From an uncultured Flavobacteriales bacterium (lineage in GTDB: Bacteria; Bacteroidota; Bacteroidia; Flavobacteriales_F; PHOS-HE28): a stretch of DNA of 64,000 nt. Both the position numbers and the translations under genes were made by a program. The stretch is taken from positions 186,001 to 250,000 of the forward strand of contig CALMPI010000010.1 of assembly GCA_937872175.1 (NCBI GenBank). The letters are read 5' to 3'. Shown piece after piece: positions 10,012-18,801 of this stretch (position 1 is the first letter of the stretch; every line of letters begins with the position of its first letter). The notes below the pieces were generated by a model. It saw only the letters and a program-made list of their open reading frames with translations. It was not told the DNA's origin and made no database searches.

Positions 10012-13000
10012 ATGGCACACTCTGCACTCCTTTCCCGACCGGTGCTCCGGTCCTTGCGGTCGCTGCTGGCGATCGCCGCGTGGCTGCTGCCCACCTGGTG
10101 GGCGGCGGCGCAGGTCGCACAGACCTTCAACACCTCCGGCAGCTTCGTCCCACCCGCCGGGGTCACCCAGGTGCTGGTGGAATGCTGGGGCGGTGGCGGC
10201 CGCGGTGGCACGCGCACCACGAACGGCCAGGGCGGTGGCGGTGGCGGCGGGGCTTACTCCCGCGCCCTGGTGCCGGTGACCCCCGGCACCCCGTACACGG
10301 TGAACGTCGGTGAAGGCAGCACCTCGACCGCACCGGGCGGCGACTCCTGGTTCGGCACGGCCGGCACGGTGATGGCCGAGGGCGGCAGCAGCTCCGGCAA
10401 CAACAGCACCACCGGCGCGACGGGTGGCACGGCCGCGGCCTCTGTAGGCACGGTGAAGTTCAGCGGCGGCAACGGCGCGAACGGTGGTTCGATCATCTTC
10501 ACCCGCTGGGGCGGAGGCGGCGGCTCCAGCGCGGGCTACGCTGCGGCGGGCGCGAACGGGTTGTTCGGCACGGCCGGCACGGCCCCCACGGGAGGCGGCA
10601 ACGGCGGCAACGGCCCCAGCAGCCAGGCCAACGGCACGGCCGGCAGCGCTCCGGGCGGTGGCGGCGGCGGTGCCGTCCGCACCAGCAGCGGAACCCGCAC
10701 CGGTGGTGCGGGAGGCGATGGTCAGGTGATCGTGACCTACTACGAAGGCGGCGCCTGCATCAGCGGCACGACCGGGTTCAACAGCATCCCGGACAACGCC
10801 TGTGGAAGCAACACCTACATGCATGCGCCGATGCGCGTGACCGGTCTGCCCACGACCCTGGGCACCAACCCCGGCAATGCCCGCCTCACCAGCGTGGAGC
10901 TCATCGTGGCCCACACGTACAACAGCGACCTGCGCATCACCCTCACCTCCCCGGCCGGCACCACGCGCAACCTGGTGCTGAACCGTTTCGGCAACGGCGA
11001 CAACCTGGGCAACCCGGGCGCCTGCCCCGGCACGGTGCTCACCCTCACCGACGGCGCCGCCGCCCTGGTGAACACCAACACCAGCAACGTGGCGGGCACC
11101 TTCGCTCCGGAGCAGACCCTGGCCGGCTTCACCGGCGACCCCAACGGGGCCTGGGTGCTCAACATCTGCGACAACGCGAACGCGGACGTCGGCCGCCTGG
11201 TGATGGCGCGGTTGAACTTCTGCACCGTTCCGCTGATCACCGGCTTCGGCTCCAACGGCCCGATCTGCGCCGGGCAGACCCTGGACCTGACCTCGGCCGC
11301 CACGGGTGATGCGCCACTGGCCTACACGTGGTCCGGCACGGGCACCTTCGCCCCCGACAATACCAGCGCCAACGTCTCCGTGACCGGTGCGGCCACGGGC
11401 AACTACACGGTGACGGTGAGCAACGCCTGCGGCTCGGCGCAGCAGGTGATCCCGGTGACGGTGAACCCGCTGCCCGTGATGAGCTGCCCGGCGGACATCA
11501 CCGGCGTGTGCAGCGCGGACGCACCCTTCGCCCTCAGTGGAGCGACACCGCTCGGCGGCACATACAGCGGTCCGGGCGTGAGCGGTGGCAGCTTCGACCC
11601 CGGCGCGGCCGGAGCGGGCACGCACCTCATCACCTACAGCTACACCGATGGCAACTCCTGCTCGAACAGCTGCACCTTCACCATCGATGTCACCCTGGCC
11701 ACCACCTGGTACAGTGACCTGGCGGACGGCGACGGCCTGGGGGATCCCGGCAGCCCGCTGCTGGCGTGCAGCCAGCCCGTGGGCTACGTGGCCGACAACA
11801 CGGACGGATGCCCGGCGGTGAGCGGCACGGTGGGTGATGCGTGCAACGACGGCAACCCCTTCACCACGGGCGACGTGCTGAACGGCAGCTGCGTCTGCGC
11901 CGGCACCCCGGCCCCCTGCACCAACTGGAACCTCGCGATCACCACGGACGCCAACGGTGCTGACGTGAGCTGGCAGCTGAAGGACGCCAACAGCCCCTTC
12001 ATTCTGGCCAGCGGCAGCGGCCTGCCGGACAACACGACGGTGAACAGCTCCTTCTGCGTGCCGGTGGGCGCGTGCTTCGAACTGACGGTGAACGACGCTG
12101 GAAGCAACGGCATCGCCGGAGGCGGCTGGGTGCTCACCGACGACCAGGGCGAGCGCGTGATCGACAACACGGGCAATGGCGGCTGCTTCGGCGGCAGCAG
12201 CACCTCGGTGAGCGAGAGCATCTGCAACGCGATCGGCACCGACAAGCTGATGTTCAGTGACTGCGACAAGGAGGACCACCAGCCCGGAGGCAACGTGTTC
12301 GCCAGCGAGAATCCGGCGGTGAGCGCGCAGTGGGGCGTGGGCGACCAGACGGACGACGGCTACCAGTTCTGGTTCTACGACCCCTGCAGCGGGTACAGCC
12401 GCAGGATCTTCCGCAACCACGCCACCAGCGGCGGCTTCGGCCCGGCCAACGCGCAGCGCGCCACCAAACTGGCCCTGGCCAGCATCGTCACCAACCCGCT
12501 GCCGCAGAACACCCTGCTGAACGTGCGGGTGCGCAGCCGGGTGAACGGGGTGGACCGCGATTGGGGTCCGGCCTGCCGCTTCCGGATCGCCACGGCGGCC
12601 TGTCCGCAGACCAAGCTCATCGACACGCCGAACCACATCAACTACAGCTGCGATGTGACGCGCACCTTCGGCGGCAGCGACAAGGTGAGCTGCTTCCCGG
12701 TGGCCGGTGCGAACAAATACCGCTTCCGCTTCGAGAACATCGGCGAAGGCTACCTGCGCAACGTGACCAGCAACAGCGCCACGCTGGTGCTCAACTGGCT
12801 GACCCTGCCGCTGCAGAACGGGGTGAGCTACGACGTGCAGGCGCAGGCCAGCTTCGACGGAGGCCTCACCTACTGCCCGCTGGGCGCCGTCTGCGTGGTG
12901 ACGATCCTGAACCCGCCGGGCCAGGGCGGCCAGCGTGCGCTGGAGATCACCGCCGGGGTGGACGAGCTCGCGATGTGGCCGAACCCGACCGCGGACGGCG

Positions 13001-13221
13001 CCTTCGACATCCGATGGAGCGGACGGCCCGAGGAGGTGAGCACGGTGGAACTGGCCGTGATCGACCTGAGCGGCCGCGTGATGCAGCAGCAGCAACTGCC
13101 GGTGGCCGACGGGCTGCTGACGGCCCGGATCGCCCCCGGCACGCCCCTCACCAGTGGTCTGTACTTCGTCCGCCTCACCGCCGGTGAACTTCAACGCACC
13201 GAACGCCTCGTGGTGCGCTGA
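10012..13221 (+). CDS. T9SS-secreted glycine-rich/P-domain protein with shared C-terminal cassette
   Basis: This is a predicted secreted protein of 1069 aa. ATG 10012 (MAHSALLSRP) is chosen because it begins a signal peptide ending near WWAAAQ; the longer frame from 9862 adds a non-signal extension. Residues about 35-245 form a very glycine-rich domain (ECWGGGGRGG, GGGGGGGAYS). A single P-domain-like unit (about 253-402), a PKD/Ig-like segment and a short thrombospondin-3-like remnant follow. The constant cassette is at about 640-985. The T9SS type A sorting domain (MWPNPTADG, LSGRVMQ) ends the protein. Its layout matches its two neighbours, which points to a paralogous family with exchanged N-termini. 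Function is not known. Confidence 0.87.
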   Translation: MAHSALLSRPVLRSLRSLLAIAAWLLPTWWAAAQVAQTFNTSGSFVPPAGVTQVLVECWGGGGRGGTRTTNGQGGGGGGGAYSRALVPVTPGTPYTVNVGEGSTSTAPGGDSWFGTAGTVMAEGGSSSGNNSTTGATGGTAAASVGTVKFSGGNGANGGSIIFTRWGGGGGSSAGYAAAGANGLFGTAGTAPTGGGNGGNGPSSQANGTAGSAPGGGGGGAVRTSSGTRTGGAGGDGQVIVTYYEGGACISGTTGFNSIPDNACGSNTYMHAPMRVTGLPTTLGTNPGNARLTSVELIVAHTYNSDLRITLTSPAGTTRNLVLNRFGNGDNLGNPGACPGTVLTLTDGAAALVNTNTSNVAGTFAPEQTLAGFTGDPNGAWVLNICDNANADVGRLVMARLNFCTVPLITGFGSNGPICAGQTLDLTSAATGDAPLAYTWSGTGTFAPDNTSANVSVTGAATGNYTVTVSNACGSAQQVIPVTVNPLPVMSCPADITGVCSADAPFALSGATPLGGTYSGPGVSGGSFDPGAAGAGTHLITYSYTDGNSCSNSCTFTIDVTLATTWYSDLADGDGLGDPGSPLLACSQPVGYVADNTDGCPAVSGTVGDACNDGNPFTTGDVLNGSCVCAGTPAPCTNWNLAITTDANGADVSWQLKDANSPFILASGSGLPDNTTVNSSFCVPVGACFELTVNDAGSNGIAGGGWVLTDDQGERVIDNTGNGGCFGGSSTSVSESICNAIGTDKLMFSDCDKEDHQPGGNVFASENPAVSAQWGVGDQTDDGYQFWFYDPCSGYSRRIFRNHATSGGFGPANAQRATKLALASIVTNPLPQNTLLNVRVRSRVNGVDRDWGPACRFRIATAACPQTKLIDTPNHINYSCDVTRTFGGSDKVSCFPVAGANKYRFRFENIGEGYLRNVTSNSATLVLNWLTLPLQNGVSYDVQAQASFDGGLTYCPLGAVCVVTILNPPGQGGQRALEITAGVDELAMWPNPTADGAFDIRWSGRPEEVSTVELAVIDLSGRVMQQQQLPVADGLLTARIAPGTPLTSGLYFVRLTAGELQRTERLVVR

Positions 13222-13244
13222 GCATCCGGTCCGATCGCATGCAG

Positions 13245-13273
13245 GAGCCCCGGCCGAACGGCCGGGGCTCTTT
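13245..13273 (+). terminator. GC-rich terminator hairpin
   Basis: An 11-bp stem (13245-13255 with 13260-13270) has a GAAC loop and is followed by TTT. It begins 23 nt after the stop codon and has the same GAGCCCCGGCC core as the other terminators in this cluster. Confidence 0.8.
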
Positions 13274-13395
13274 GCGTGTGCAGGCACCGGAAGTGCGGTC
13301 GAAACCCGTGCAGGGCCGTCGGCGTAGAAGGCCTGCCCGGAGGACCCATGCCTGTTCGGCAACAACGGCCACCGGACCACGCAAACCAGCCTGCC

Positions 13396-16300
13396 ATGGC
13401 ACACATTCCCCCCGTCGGAACTCGGTCGCACCGTCGCTTGCGCCCTGCCCTGCTGCCGGCCATCCTATGGGTGGCCTGCATCCCGTTGAACCTGGCGGCC
13501 CAGGTGTCCACGAGCTACACCTTCAGCCAATCGGCCGGAAGCTACACGGAGATCACCGGAGGCACCCAGTTGTTCGGCGGGTTCTTCGGATCGTACGACA
13601 ACCAGGTCTCCAGCGCCCAGACGATCCCCGGCTTCAACTACGCCGGCACGGTGTTCACCGAGATGTATGTGTCCGCGAACGGCTTCATCACGTTCGGATC
13701 GGCGCCCTCCGGAACGAACTTCACCCCATTGAGCAGCGGTGAGAGCTACTCGGGTGCGATCAGCGCGTTCGGCGCCGATATCGAGCACAGCACGGCGAGC
13801 TTCACGCGCACGGTCCGCTGGCAGCAGGTCGGGAATGAGGTCATTGTGCAGTGGAAGAGCGCGCGCAGGCAGAACGAGACCGAGAACTTCGACTTCCAGA
13901 TCCGGTTGAACACGAGCACGAACGCCATCGCGATCGTGTACGGTCCGCGCAGCACACCGGACAACGCGACCACGAACCTGCCGCAGGTGGGTCTGCGCGG
14001 CGCGAACAACCTGCTCCTGAGCAACCTGAACAACCGGCGCGTGGAGACGGGAACGGAGAACTGGGACACCAGCCTTCCCGGCAACGCGTTCAACAACACC
14101 ATGCGTTACACCAGTTCGGGAAGTCCGGACAAGGTGTGGACCAGCGGGCTCACCTATACCTGGTCGCCCTGCGCGGCACCGACGGTGAGCGTGACGCCAT
14201 CGGCCCCCTCCTACTGCCCGGGCGGCAGTGTGGCCCTTTCGGCCTCCGGAGCGAACACCTACACCTGGTCACCCGCCACGGGCCTGAGCGGCACCAGCGG
14301 GGCCAACGTCACCGCCGACCCGACCACCACCACGACCTACACGATCACCGGGCTCAACGGTGGGTGTCCCTTCCCGGGCACGGCGAACGTGACGGTGACC
14401 GTGCTGGACGGACCGACCGGGGTCAGCGCCAACAGCTCGGCCGCCAGTGCGTGTATGAACGGCACGGTGGACCTGACGGCGACCGGCAGCTACCCCGGCA
14501 GCATCCTGAGCCAGGACTTCAACAGCGGAGCCGGCGGTTGGACCACGACGAACAGCTCGACCGGTGGCAATCCGGCCGATGCCGCCTGGACGCTGCGGCC
14601 GGACAACTACTTCTACAATGCCTCGAGCGGCAGCGACCCCACCTTCAGCAGCAACGACGACAGCCAGTTCTTCCTCAGCAACAGCGACGACCAGGGCAGC
14701 GGCGGCGTCACGGCCACCACGCTGGTCTCCCCCGCGTTCAGCCTCGTCGGGTACACCACGGCGAGCCTGAGCTATTTCCACCACTACCGCTTCAATTCCG
14801 GTGCGTCGGACCGCGCCTATGTGGAGGTGTCCACAGATGGCACCAACTACTCTCCCCTGGTCACCTACAGCTCCACTCAGGGCGCTGTGAACGGGTTCGT
14901 GCAGGCCACGCACAGCCTGGACGCGGTCGCCGGACAGCCCACGGTGTACGTCCGCTTCCGCTACACGGCCACCTACGACTGGTGGTGGGCGGTGGACAAC
15001 GTGAGCATCACCGGCGTGGGCAGCGCCCCGTTGACCTGGGCCTGGACCTCCACGCCCGCCGGCTTCACCTCCAGCACGCAGAACCCGACCGGTGTGGTGG
15101 TGGACCAGACCCGCACCTACACCGTGACGGCCACCGCGCCGAACGGGTGCTTCGCACAGGCGACCACCGGTACGGTGACGGCCGTGACGCCGCCCAACGC
15201 GGGGACCAATGGATCCGCGACCGTGTGCAGCAACGACGCTCCGATCAGCCTGTTCGCACAACTCGGTGGCACGCCTGACGGGGGCGGCACCTGGAGCGGT
15301 CCGAGCGTGGTGGTGGGCGGCAACTACGACCCCGCCACGATGGACCCCGGTGTGTACACCTACACGGTGAGCGCCCCGCCCTGCACGGACGCGCAGGCCA
15401 CGGTGACGGTGACGGAGAACACGGCCACCACCTGGTACGCGGATGCGGACGGCGACGGCCTGGGCGATCCGGGCATGTCGCAGCTGGCCTGCTCGCAACC
15501 GGTGGGCTACGTGGCCGACAACACGGACAACTGCCCGGCCACGCCCGGTGTGATCGGCAGCGCCTGCAACGACGGCAACGACTGCACCATCAACGATGTG
15601 ATCGATGGATCCTGCACCTGCGCAGGCACCTTCCAGGACACGGACGGTGACACGGTCTGCGATGCGAACGACAACTGCCCGTCGGTACCGGGTCAGATCG
15701 GCAGCGCGTGCGATGACAACAACGACTGCACCCTCAACGACGTGCTCGACGGCTCGTGCAATTGCGCCGGCACGTATGCGGACACCGATGGCGATGGCAC
15801 CTGCGACGGTGAGGACGGCTGCCCCACGGACCCGAACAAGACCTGGGAGGGCATCTGCGGCTGCGGCAACCCCGATGTGGACAGCGATGGAGACACGGTG
15901 ATGGACTGCCTGGACGGCTGTCCGAACGATCCCAACAAGTTCGCGCCCGGCATCTGCGGCTGCGGCACGCCGGACATCGACACCGATGGGGACGGCACGG
16001 CCGACTGCAACGACCTGTGCCCGATGGACCCGAACAAGACCGCTCCGGGCAGCTGCGGCTGCGGACAAGCGGAACCGGGCTCGGCCTGCGATGACGGCAA
16101 CCCCAACACCGGCAACGATGTGGTGAACGCCAGCTGCCAGTGCATGGGCCAGCCGCTGGATTGCGCGGGCACGCCGGGTGGTCCGGCCCTGCCGGGCACC
16201 GCCTGCGACGACAGCGATGCGAACACGGTGAACGATGTGTACGATGCGAACTGCACCTGTGCGGGCACGCCAACGGGCCAGACCGTCGGTCTGACGCTGA

Positions 16301-17595
16301 ACACCGATGCGAACGGCGGCCAGACGAGCTGGGAGATCATCCCGCAGGGCGGCGGAGCGCCCCTGTGCAGTGGTTCGGGCTATGCGAACAACGCCACCGT
16401 ACCCTTGAGCTGCCCGCTGCCCGATGGGTGCTATGAGCTCCGCGTGATGGACAGCTTCGGCGACGGCATGACCACGGGTGGTTATGTGCTGCGCGACGGC
16501 CACGCCCAGCGCATCATCGACAACCACAATGATGGGGCCTTCGGATCGGAGAGCCGGATCGCGAACAACGGTGGGTTCTGCCTGCCGCTGGGCAACGACC
16601 GCATCCGCCCGAGCCGCTGCGACCTGGAGACCCTGCTGCCCACGGATTGGATCGCCGCCGAGGAGAACCCCGCGGTGAGCGCCCAGTTCGGCGTGGGCAA
16701 CCAGGCCGACGATGGCTACCAGTTCTGGTTCTTCAACCCCGATGGTGGATACAGCCGCCGGGTGCTGATGACGCACGCCACCAACAACTACCTCTTCCCC
16801 TGGGGCCCCGGGCGCTGCAGCTACCTGCGCCTGAGCAACCTCACCACCTCGCCGCTGCCGCACAACCAGCTGCTGAACGTGCGGGTGCGCAGCATGGTGA
16901 ACGGGGTGTACACCGCCTTCGGTCCGGCCTGCCGCCTGAAGATCGACCTGGTGAGCCAGTGCCCGACCACCCAGCTGGTGGACGACATCAACAGCAGCCT
17001 GCACTCCTGCGGCATCACCGACGTGGTGCTCGACGGATCGCAGTACATCCACACAGCGTACGTGGCCAATGTGGTGACCTACCAGTGGGAGTTCGACGAC
17101 ATCAACAGCGCCTACCTGCGCCGCACCACCAGCAGCGGCAGCGCCCTGCGGCTGAGCGCGTGGGCCACCCTGCCCCTGCAGTACAACACCACGTACAACG
17201 TACGGGTGCGGGTGAGCTACGATGGCGGAGCGAACTACTGCCCCTGGGGCACGGCGTGCACCATCACCACGGCCCCGGTGCCTCCGGGCCAAGGCCAGGG
17301 CCGCGGCGTCACCGCCGTGATCGAGAGCCCGGTGACCGAATTCCGGCTGTGGCCGAACCCGAACCGCGGCGATGTGGTGAACGTCCTGGCCGATGGGCTG
17401 CCGGTGGAAGCCACCACGGCCGACCTGTCCATCACCGACCTCTTCGGCAAGCAGGTGTACAACGGGCAGGTGCCCTTGGCCGATGGTGTGGTGCGGCAGG
17501 TGATCGACCTCAGCGGCCGCGCCGCATCGGGTGTCTACCTGGTGGTGCTGCGCACCGGCGAGCACGAACGCATCCAGCGCTTGGTGATCGAATAG
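13396..17595 (+). CDS. T9SS-secreted protein with choice-of-anchor domain, thrombospondin-3 repeats and shared cassette
   Basis: This is a predicted secreted protein of 1399 aa. ATG 13396 (MAHIPPVG) starts a basic n-region and a hydrophobic core ending NLAAQ, and it resembles the start of the preceding paralogue. An N-terminal beta domain (about 36-255) is followed by Ig-like segments (CPGGSVALSASGANTYTW type). A choice-of-anchor J/MAM-like domain lies at about 370-540, with more Ig-like segments after it. Thrombospondin-3-like Asp-rich repeats (DTDGDGTCDGEDGCP and similar) span about 680-960 and probably bind calcium. The constant cassette (about 965-1300) and the sorting domain (LWPNPNRGDV, ITDLFGKQVYNG) finish it. 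Its last part is almost identical to the end of the 3381-aa protein downstream. Confidence 0.88.
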   Translation: MAHIPPVGTRSHRRLRPALLPAILWVACIPLNLAAQVSTSYTFSQSAGSYTEITGGTQLFGGFFGSYDNQVSSAQTIPGFNYAGTVFTEMYVSANGFITFGSAPSGTNFTPLSSGESYSGAISAFGADIEHSTASFTRTVRWQQVGNEVIVQWKSARRQNETENFDFQIRLNTSTNAIAIVYGPRSTPDNATTNLPQVGLRGANNLLLSNLNNRRVETGTENWDTSLPGNAFNNTMRYTSSGSPDKVWTSGLTYTWSPCAAPTVSVTPSAPSYCPGGSVALSASGANTYTWSPATGLSGTSGANVTADPTTTTTYTITGLNGGCPFPGTANVTVTVLDGPTGVSANSSAASACMNGTVDLTATGSYPGSILSQDFNSGAGGWTTTNSSTGGNPADAAWTLRPDNYFYNASSGSDPTFSSNDDSQFFLSNSDDQGSGGVTATTLVSPAFSLVGYTTASLSYFHHYRFNSGASDRAYVEVSTDGTNYSPLVTYSSTQGAVNGFVQATHSLDAVAGQPTVYVRFRYTATYDWWWAVDNVSITGVGSAPLTWAWTSTPAGFTSSTQNPTGVVVDQTRTYTVTATAPNGCFAQATTGTVTAVTPPNAGTNGSATVCSNDAPISLFAQLGGTPDGGGTWSGPSVVVGGNYDPATMDPGVYTYTVSAPPCTDAQATVTVTENTATTWYADADGDGLGDPGMSQLACSQPVGYVADNTDNCPATPGVIGSACNDGNDCTINDVIDGSCTCAGTFQDTDGDTVCDANDNCPSVPGQIGSACDDNNDCTLNDVLDGSCNCAGTYADTDGDGTCDGEDGCPTDPNKTWEGICGCGNPDVDSDGDTVMDCLDGCPNDPNKFAPGICGCGTPDIDTDGDGTADCNDLCPMDPNKTAPGSCGCGQAEPGSACDDGNPNTGNDVVNASCQCMGQPLDCAGTPGGPALPGTACDDSDANTVNDVYDANCTCAGTPTGQTVGLTLNTDANGGQTSWEIIPQGGGAPLCSGSGYANNATVPLSCPLPDGCYELRVMDSFGDGMTTGGYVLRDGHAQRIIDNHNDGAFGSESRIANNGGFCLPLGNDRIRPSRCDLETLLPTDWIAAEENPAVSAQFGVGNQADDGYQFWFFNPDGGYSRRVLMTHATNNYLFPWGPGRCSYLRLSNLTTSPLPHNQLLNVRVRSMVNGVYTAFGPACRLKIDLVSQCPTTQLVDDINSSLHSCGITDVVLDGSQYIHTAYVANVVTYQWEFDDINSAYLRRTTSSGSALRLSAWATLPLQYNTTYNVRVRVSYDGGANYCPWGTACTITTAPVPPGQGQGRGVTAVIESPVTEFRLWPNPNRGDVVNVLADGLPVEATTADLSITDLFGKQVYNGQVPLADGVVRQVIDLSGRAASGVYLVVLRTGEHERIQRLVIE
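15420..16280 (+). repeat. thrombospondin-3-like Asp/Cys repeats
   Basis: Repeated in-frame units carry the pattern D-x-D-x-D-G-D, followed by DPNK or similar and CGCG. Such repeats bind calcium in the thrombospondin type 3 family. From 15817 onward the array is closely related at DNA level to 27199 onward. Confidence 0.7.
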
Positions 17596-17664
17596 CGCGA
17601 CACCGGCCCTCGCATCGGAGCCCCGGCCGACCTGCAGCAGCAGGGGCCGGGGCTTCGTGCGTTC
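17386..17664 (+). repeat. 279-bp direct repeat, copy 1 (sorting-domain end plus terminator)
   Basis: By eye, this segment matches 28738-29016 with five mismatches and no gaps (constant offset 11,352 nt). The last roughly 180 nt, covering the stop codon and the terminator, are identical. It encodes the end of the T9SS sorting domain. Confidence 0.95.
17620..17656 (+). terminator. two-part GC-rich terminator hairpin
   Basis: A 9-bp stem (17620-17628 with 17645-17653) is extended by an inner CCTGC/GCAGG stem (17631-17635 with 17640-17644) and followed by a weak T tail. The identical hairpin occurs at 28972. Confidence 0.75.
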
Positions 17665-17718
17665 TGTTCATGTTCACCACACAAGGATCCACTATCCTCG
17701 CGATCACATCGTACGACC

Positions 17719-18537
17719 ATGATCGAAGGATACCGCGAATGGAGCCCCGAAGCGGGAAGCGCCTTGCATCCCTTCGTGCACCGGATGGCGTACGGCTACT
17801 TCCCCATGCCGCTACCGCCGGAGCAATTGGCACCGGACAGCTACATCAAATGGGCGCTGATCCTGGACGGTGAACCGCAGTACTTCGACCGGGACGGACG
17901 GATGGACTGGCACGACGGGTTCTGCGGCCATGTTCCCCCGGAGCGTGGCATCATCGCTACATCGGAAGGTCCGGTGCGCTGCGTGATGGTGAACTTCTTC
18001 CCCAGCGGCTTCCACAAGCTCCTCGGCAAGGACATCGAGACCTTCAACGGTCGCATGGTCCGCCCGCAGCTTGTCATCGGCGACACCATCGACGACCTCT
18101 ACGCCGCCATGCGCGCGGGCCGCGAACCGGACATCATGTTCGAGGTGCTGCAGCGGTACATCGAAGGACTCACCGTGGCTCCAGCCGTAAAGGGCTCCTC
18201 GCTGATCATGGACCTGGAGCGCCGGATCCGCGAAGCGAAGGGCATGCTACCGATCAACGATCTGGCGAGCGGGGCAGGTCTGAGCGAGCGGCAGTTGCAG
18301 CGGCGGTTCAATCGCGAGGTGGGCCTGCCCCCGAAGGAGTTCAGCTCCGTGGTGCGCTTCAACCATGTGTACAGCCACATGCAGCGTGCGCGCAAGCTCG
18401 ACCTTGACATCGCCCTGCAGTGCGGCTACTTCGACGAGAGCCACATGCTGAGGGACCTGCGCTACTACCTAGGCGAGGCACCGAAACGGTTCGCGGGGCT
18501 GATCCGGCCGATGGTGGACACCAGCCTCGGGCACTGA
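17719..18537 (+). CDS. AraC-family transcriptional regulator
   Basis: This is a 272-aa cytoplasmic DNA-binding protein. The N-terminal part (about 1-160) is a cupin-like sensor of the type seen in AraC regulators. The C-terminal part (about 165-262) has the two helix-turn-helix units: INDLASGAGLSERQLQRRF forms the first, and CGYFDESHMLRDLRYYLGEA the second, with the usual terminal PKRF. It is the only regulator inside the giant-protein block, between the fourth and fifth paralogues. It is preceded by the terminator at 17620 and so probably has its own promoter. Its target and ligand cannot be read from the sequence. Control of the adjacent 3381-aa gene is an inference from position. The 264-nt gap after it shows no recognisable element. 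Confidence 0.85.
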   Translation: MIEGYREWSPEAGSALHPFVHRMAYGYFPMPLPPEQLAPDSYIKWALILDGEPQYFDRDGRMDWHDGFCGHVPPERGIIATSEGPVRCVMVNFFPSGFHKLLGKDIETFNGRMVRPQLVIGDTIDDLYAAMRAGREPDIMFEVLQRYIEGLTVAPAVKGSSLIMDLERRIREAKGMLPINDLASGAGLSERQLQRRFNREVGLPPKEFSSVVRFNHVYSHMQRARKLDLDIALQCGYFDESHMLRDLRYYLGEAPKRFAGLIRPMVDTSLGH

Positions 18538-18801
18538 CCGGGGGCGGTGCACGAAAGGGGCACCATCGCCCCGGCGACCGATCACCACGAAAGGGTTATT
18601 GCCCGCCCGCAAGCATGGGGGCAGCTTCGTACTGCCCGAACACGTGGTCCCTCGGGTGCCTGTTCAACCGCCAACCGGCGCGGGATGTCGCATTCTTCCT
18701 TGAACCGCAAGGCACAGGTCCCAAGATTCGACCACTGACGGAACGATCACCCCACACTGCTTCCTCCGCAGTGGTTCTCCACCGCCCCTCACTCCACACC
18801 C

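Noticed and set aside
5594-13221. Proteolytic function for the P-domain proteins
   Set aside because: P-domains often accompany subtilisin-like proteases, but no Asp/His/Ser protease motifs were visible in these proteins.
9898-17565. Antisense frames opposite the third and fourth giants (over 1000 codons each)
   Set aside because: Same low-complexity Ala/Arg/Gly composition; the plus strand holds the real domains, signal peptides and terminators.
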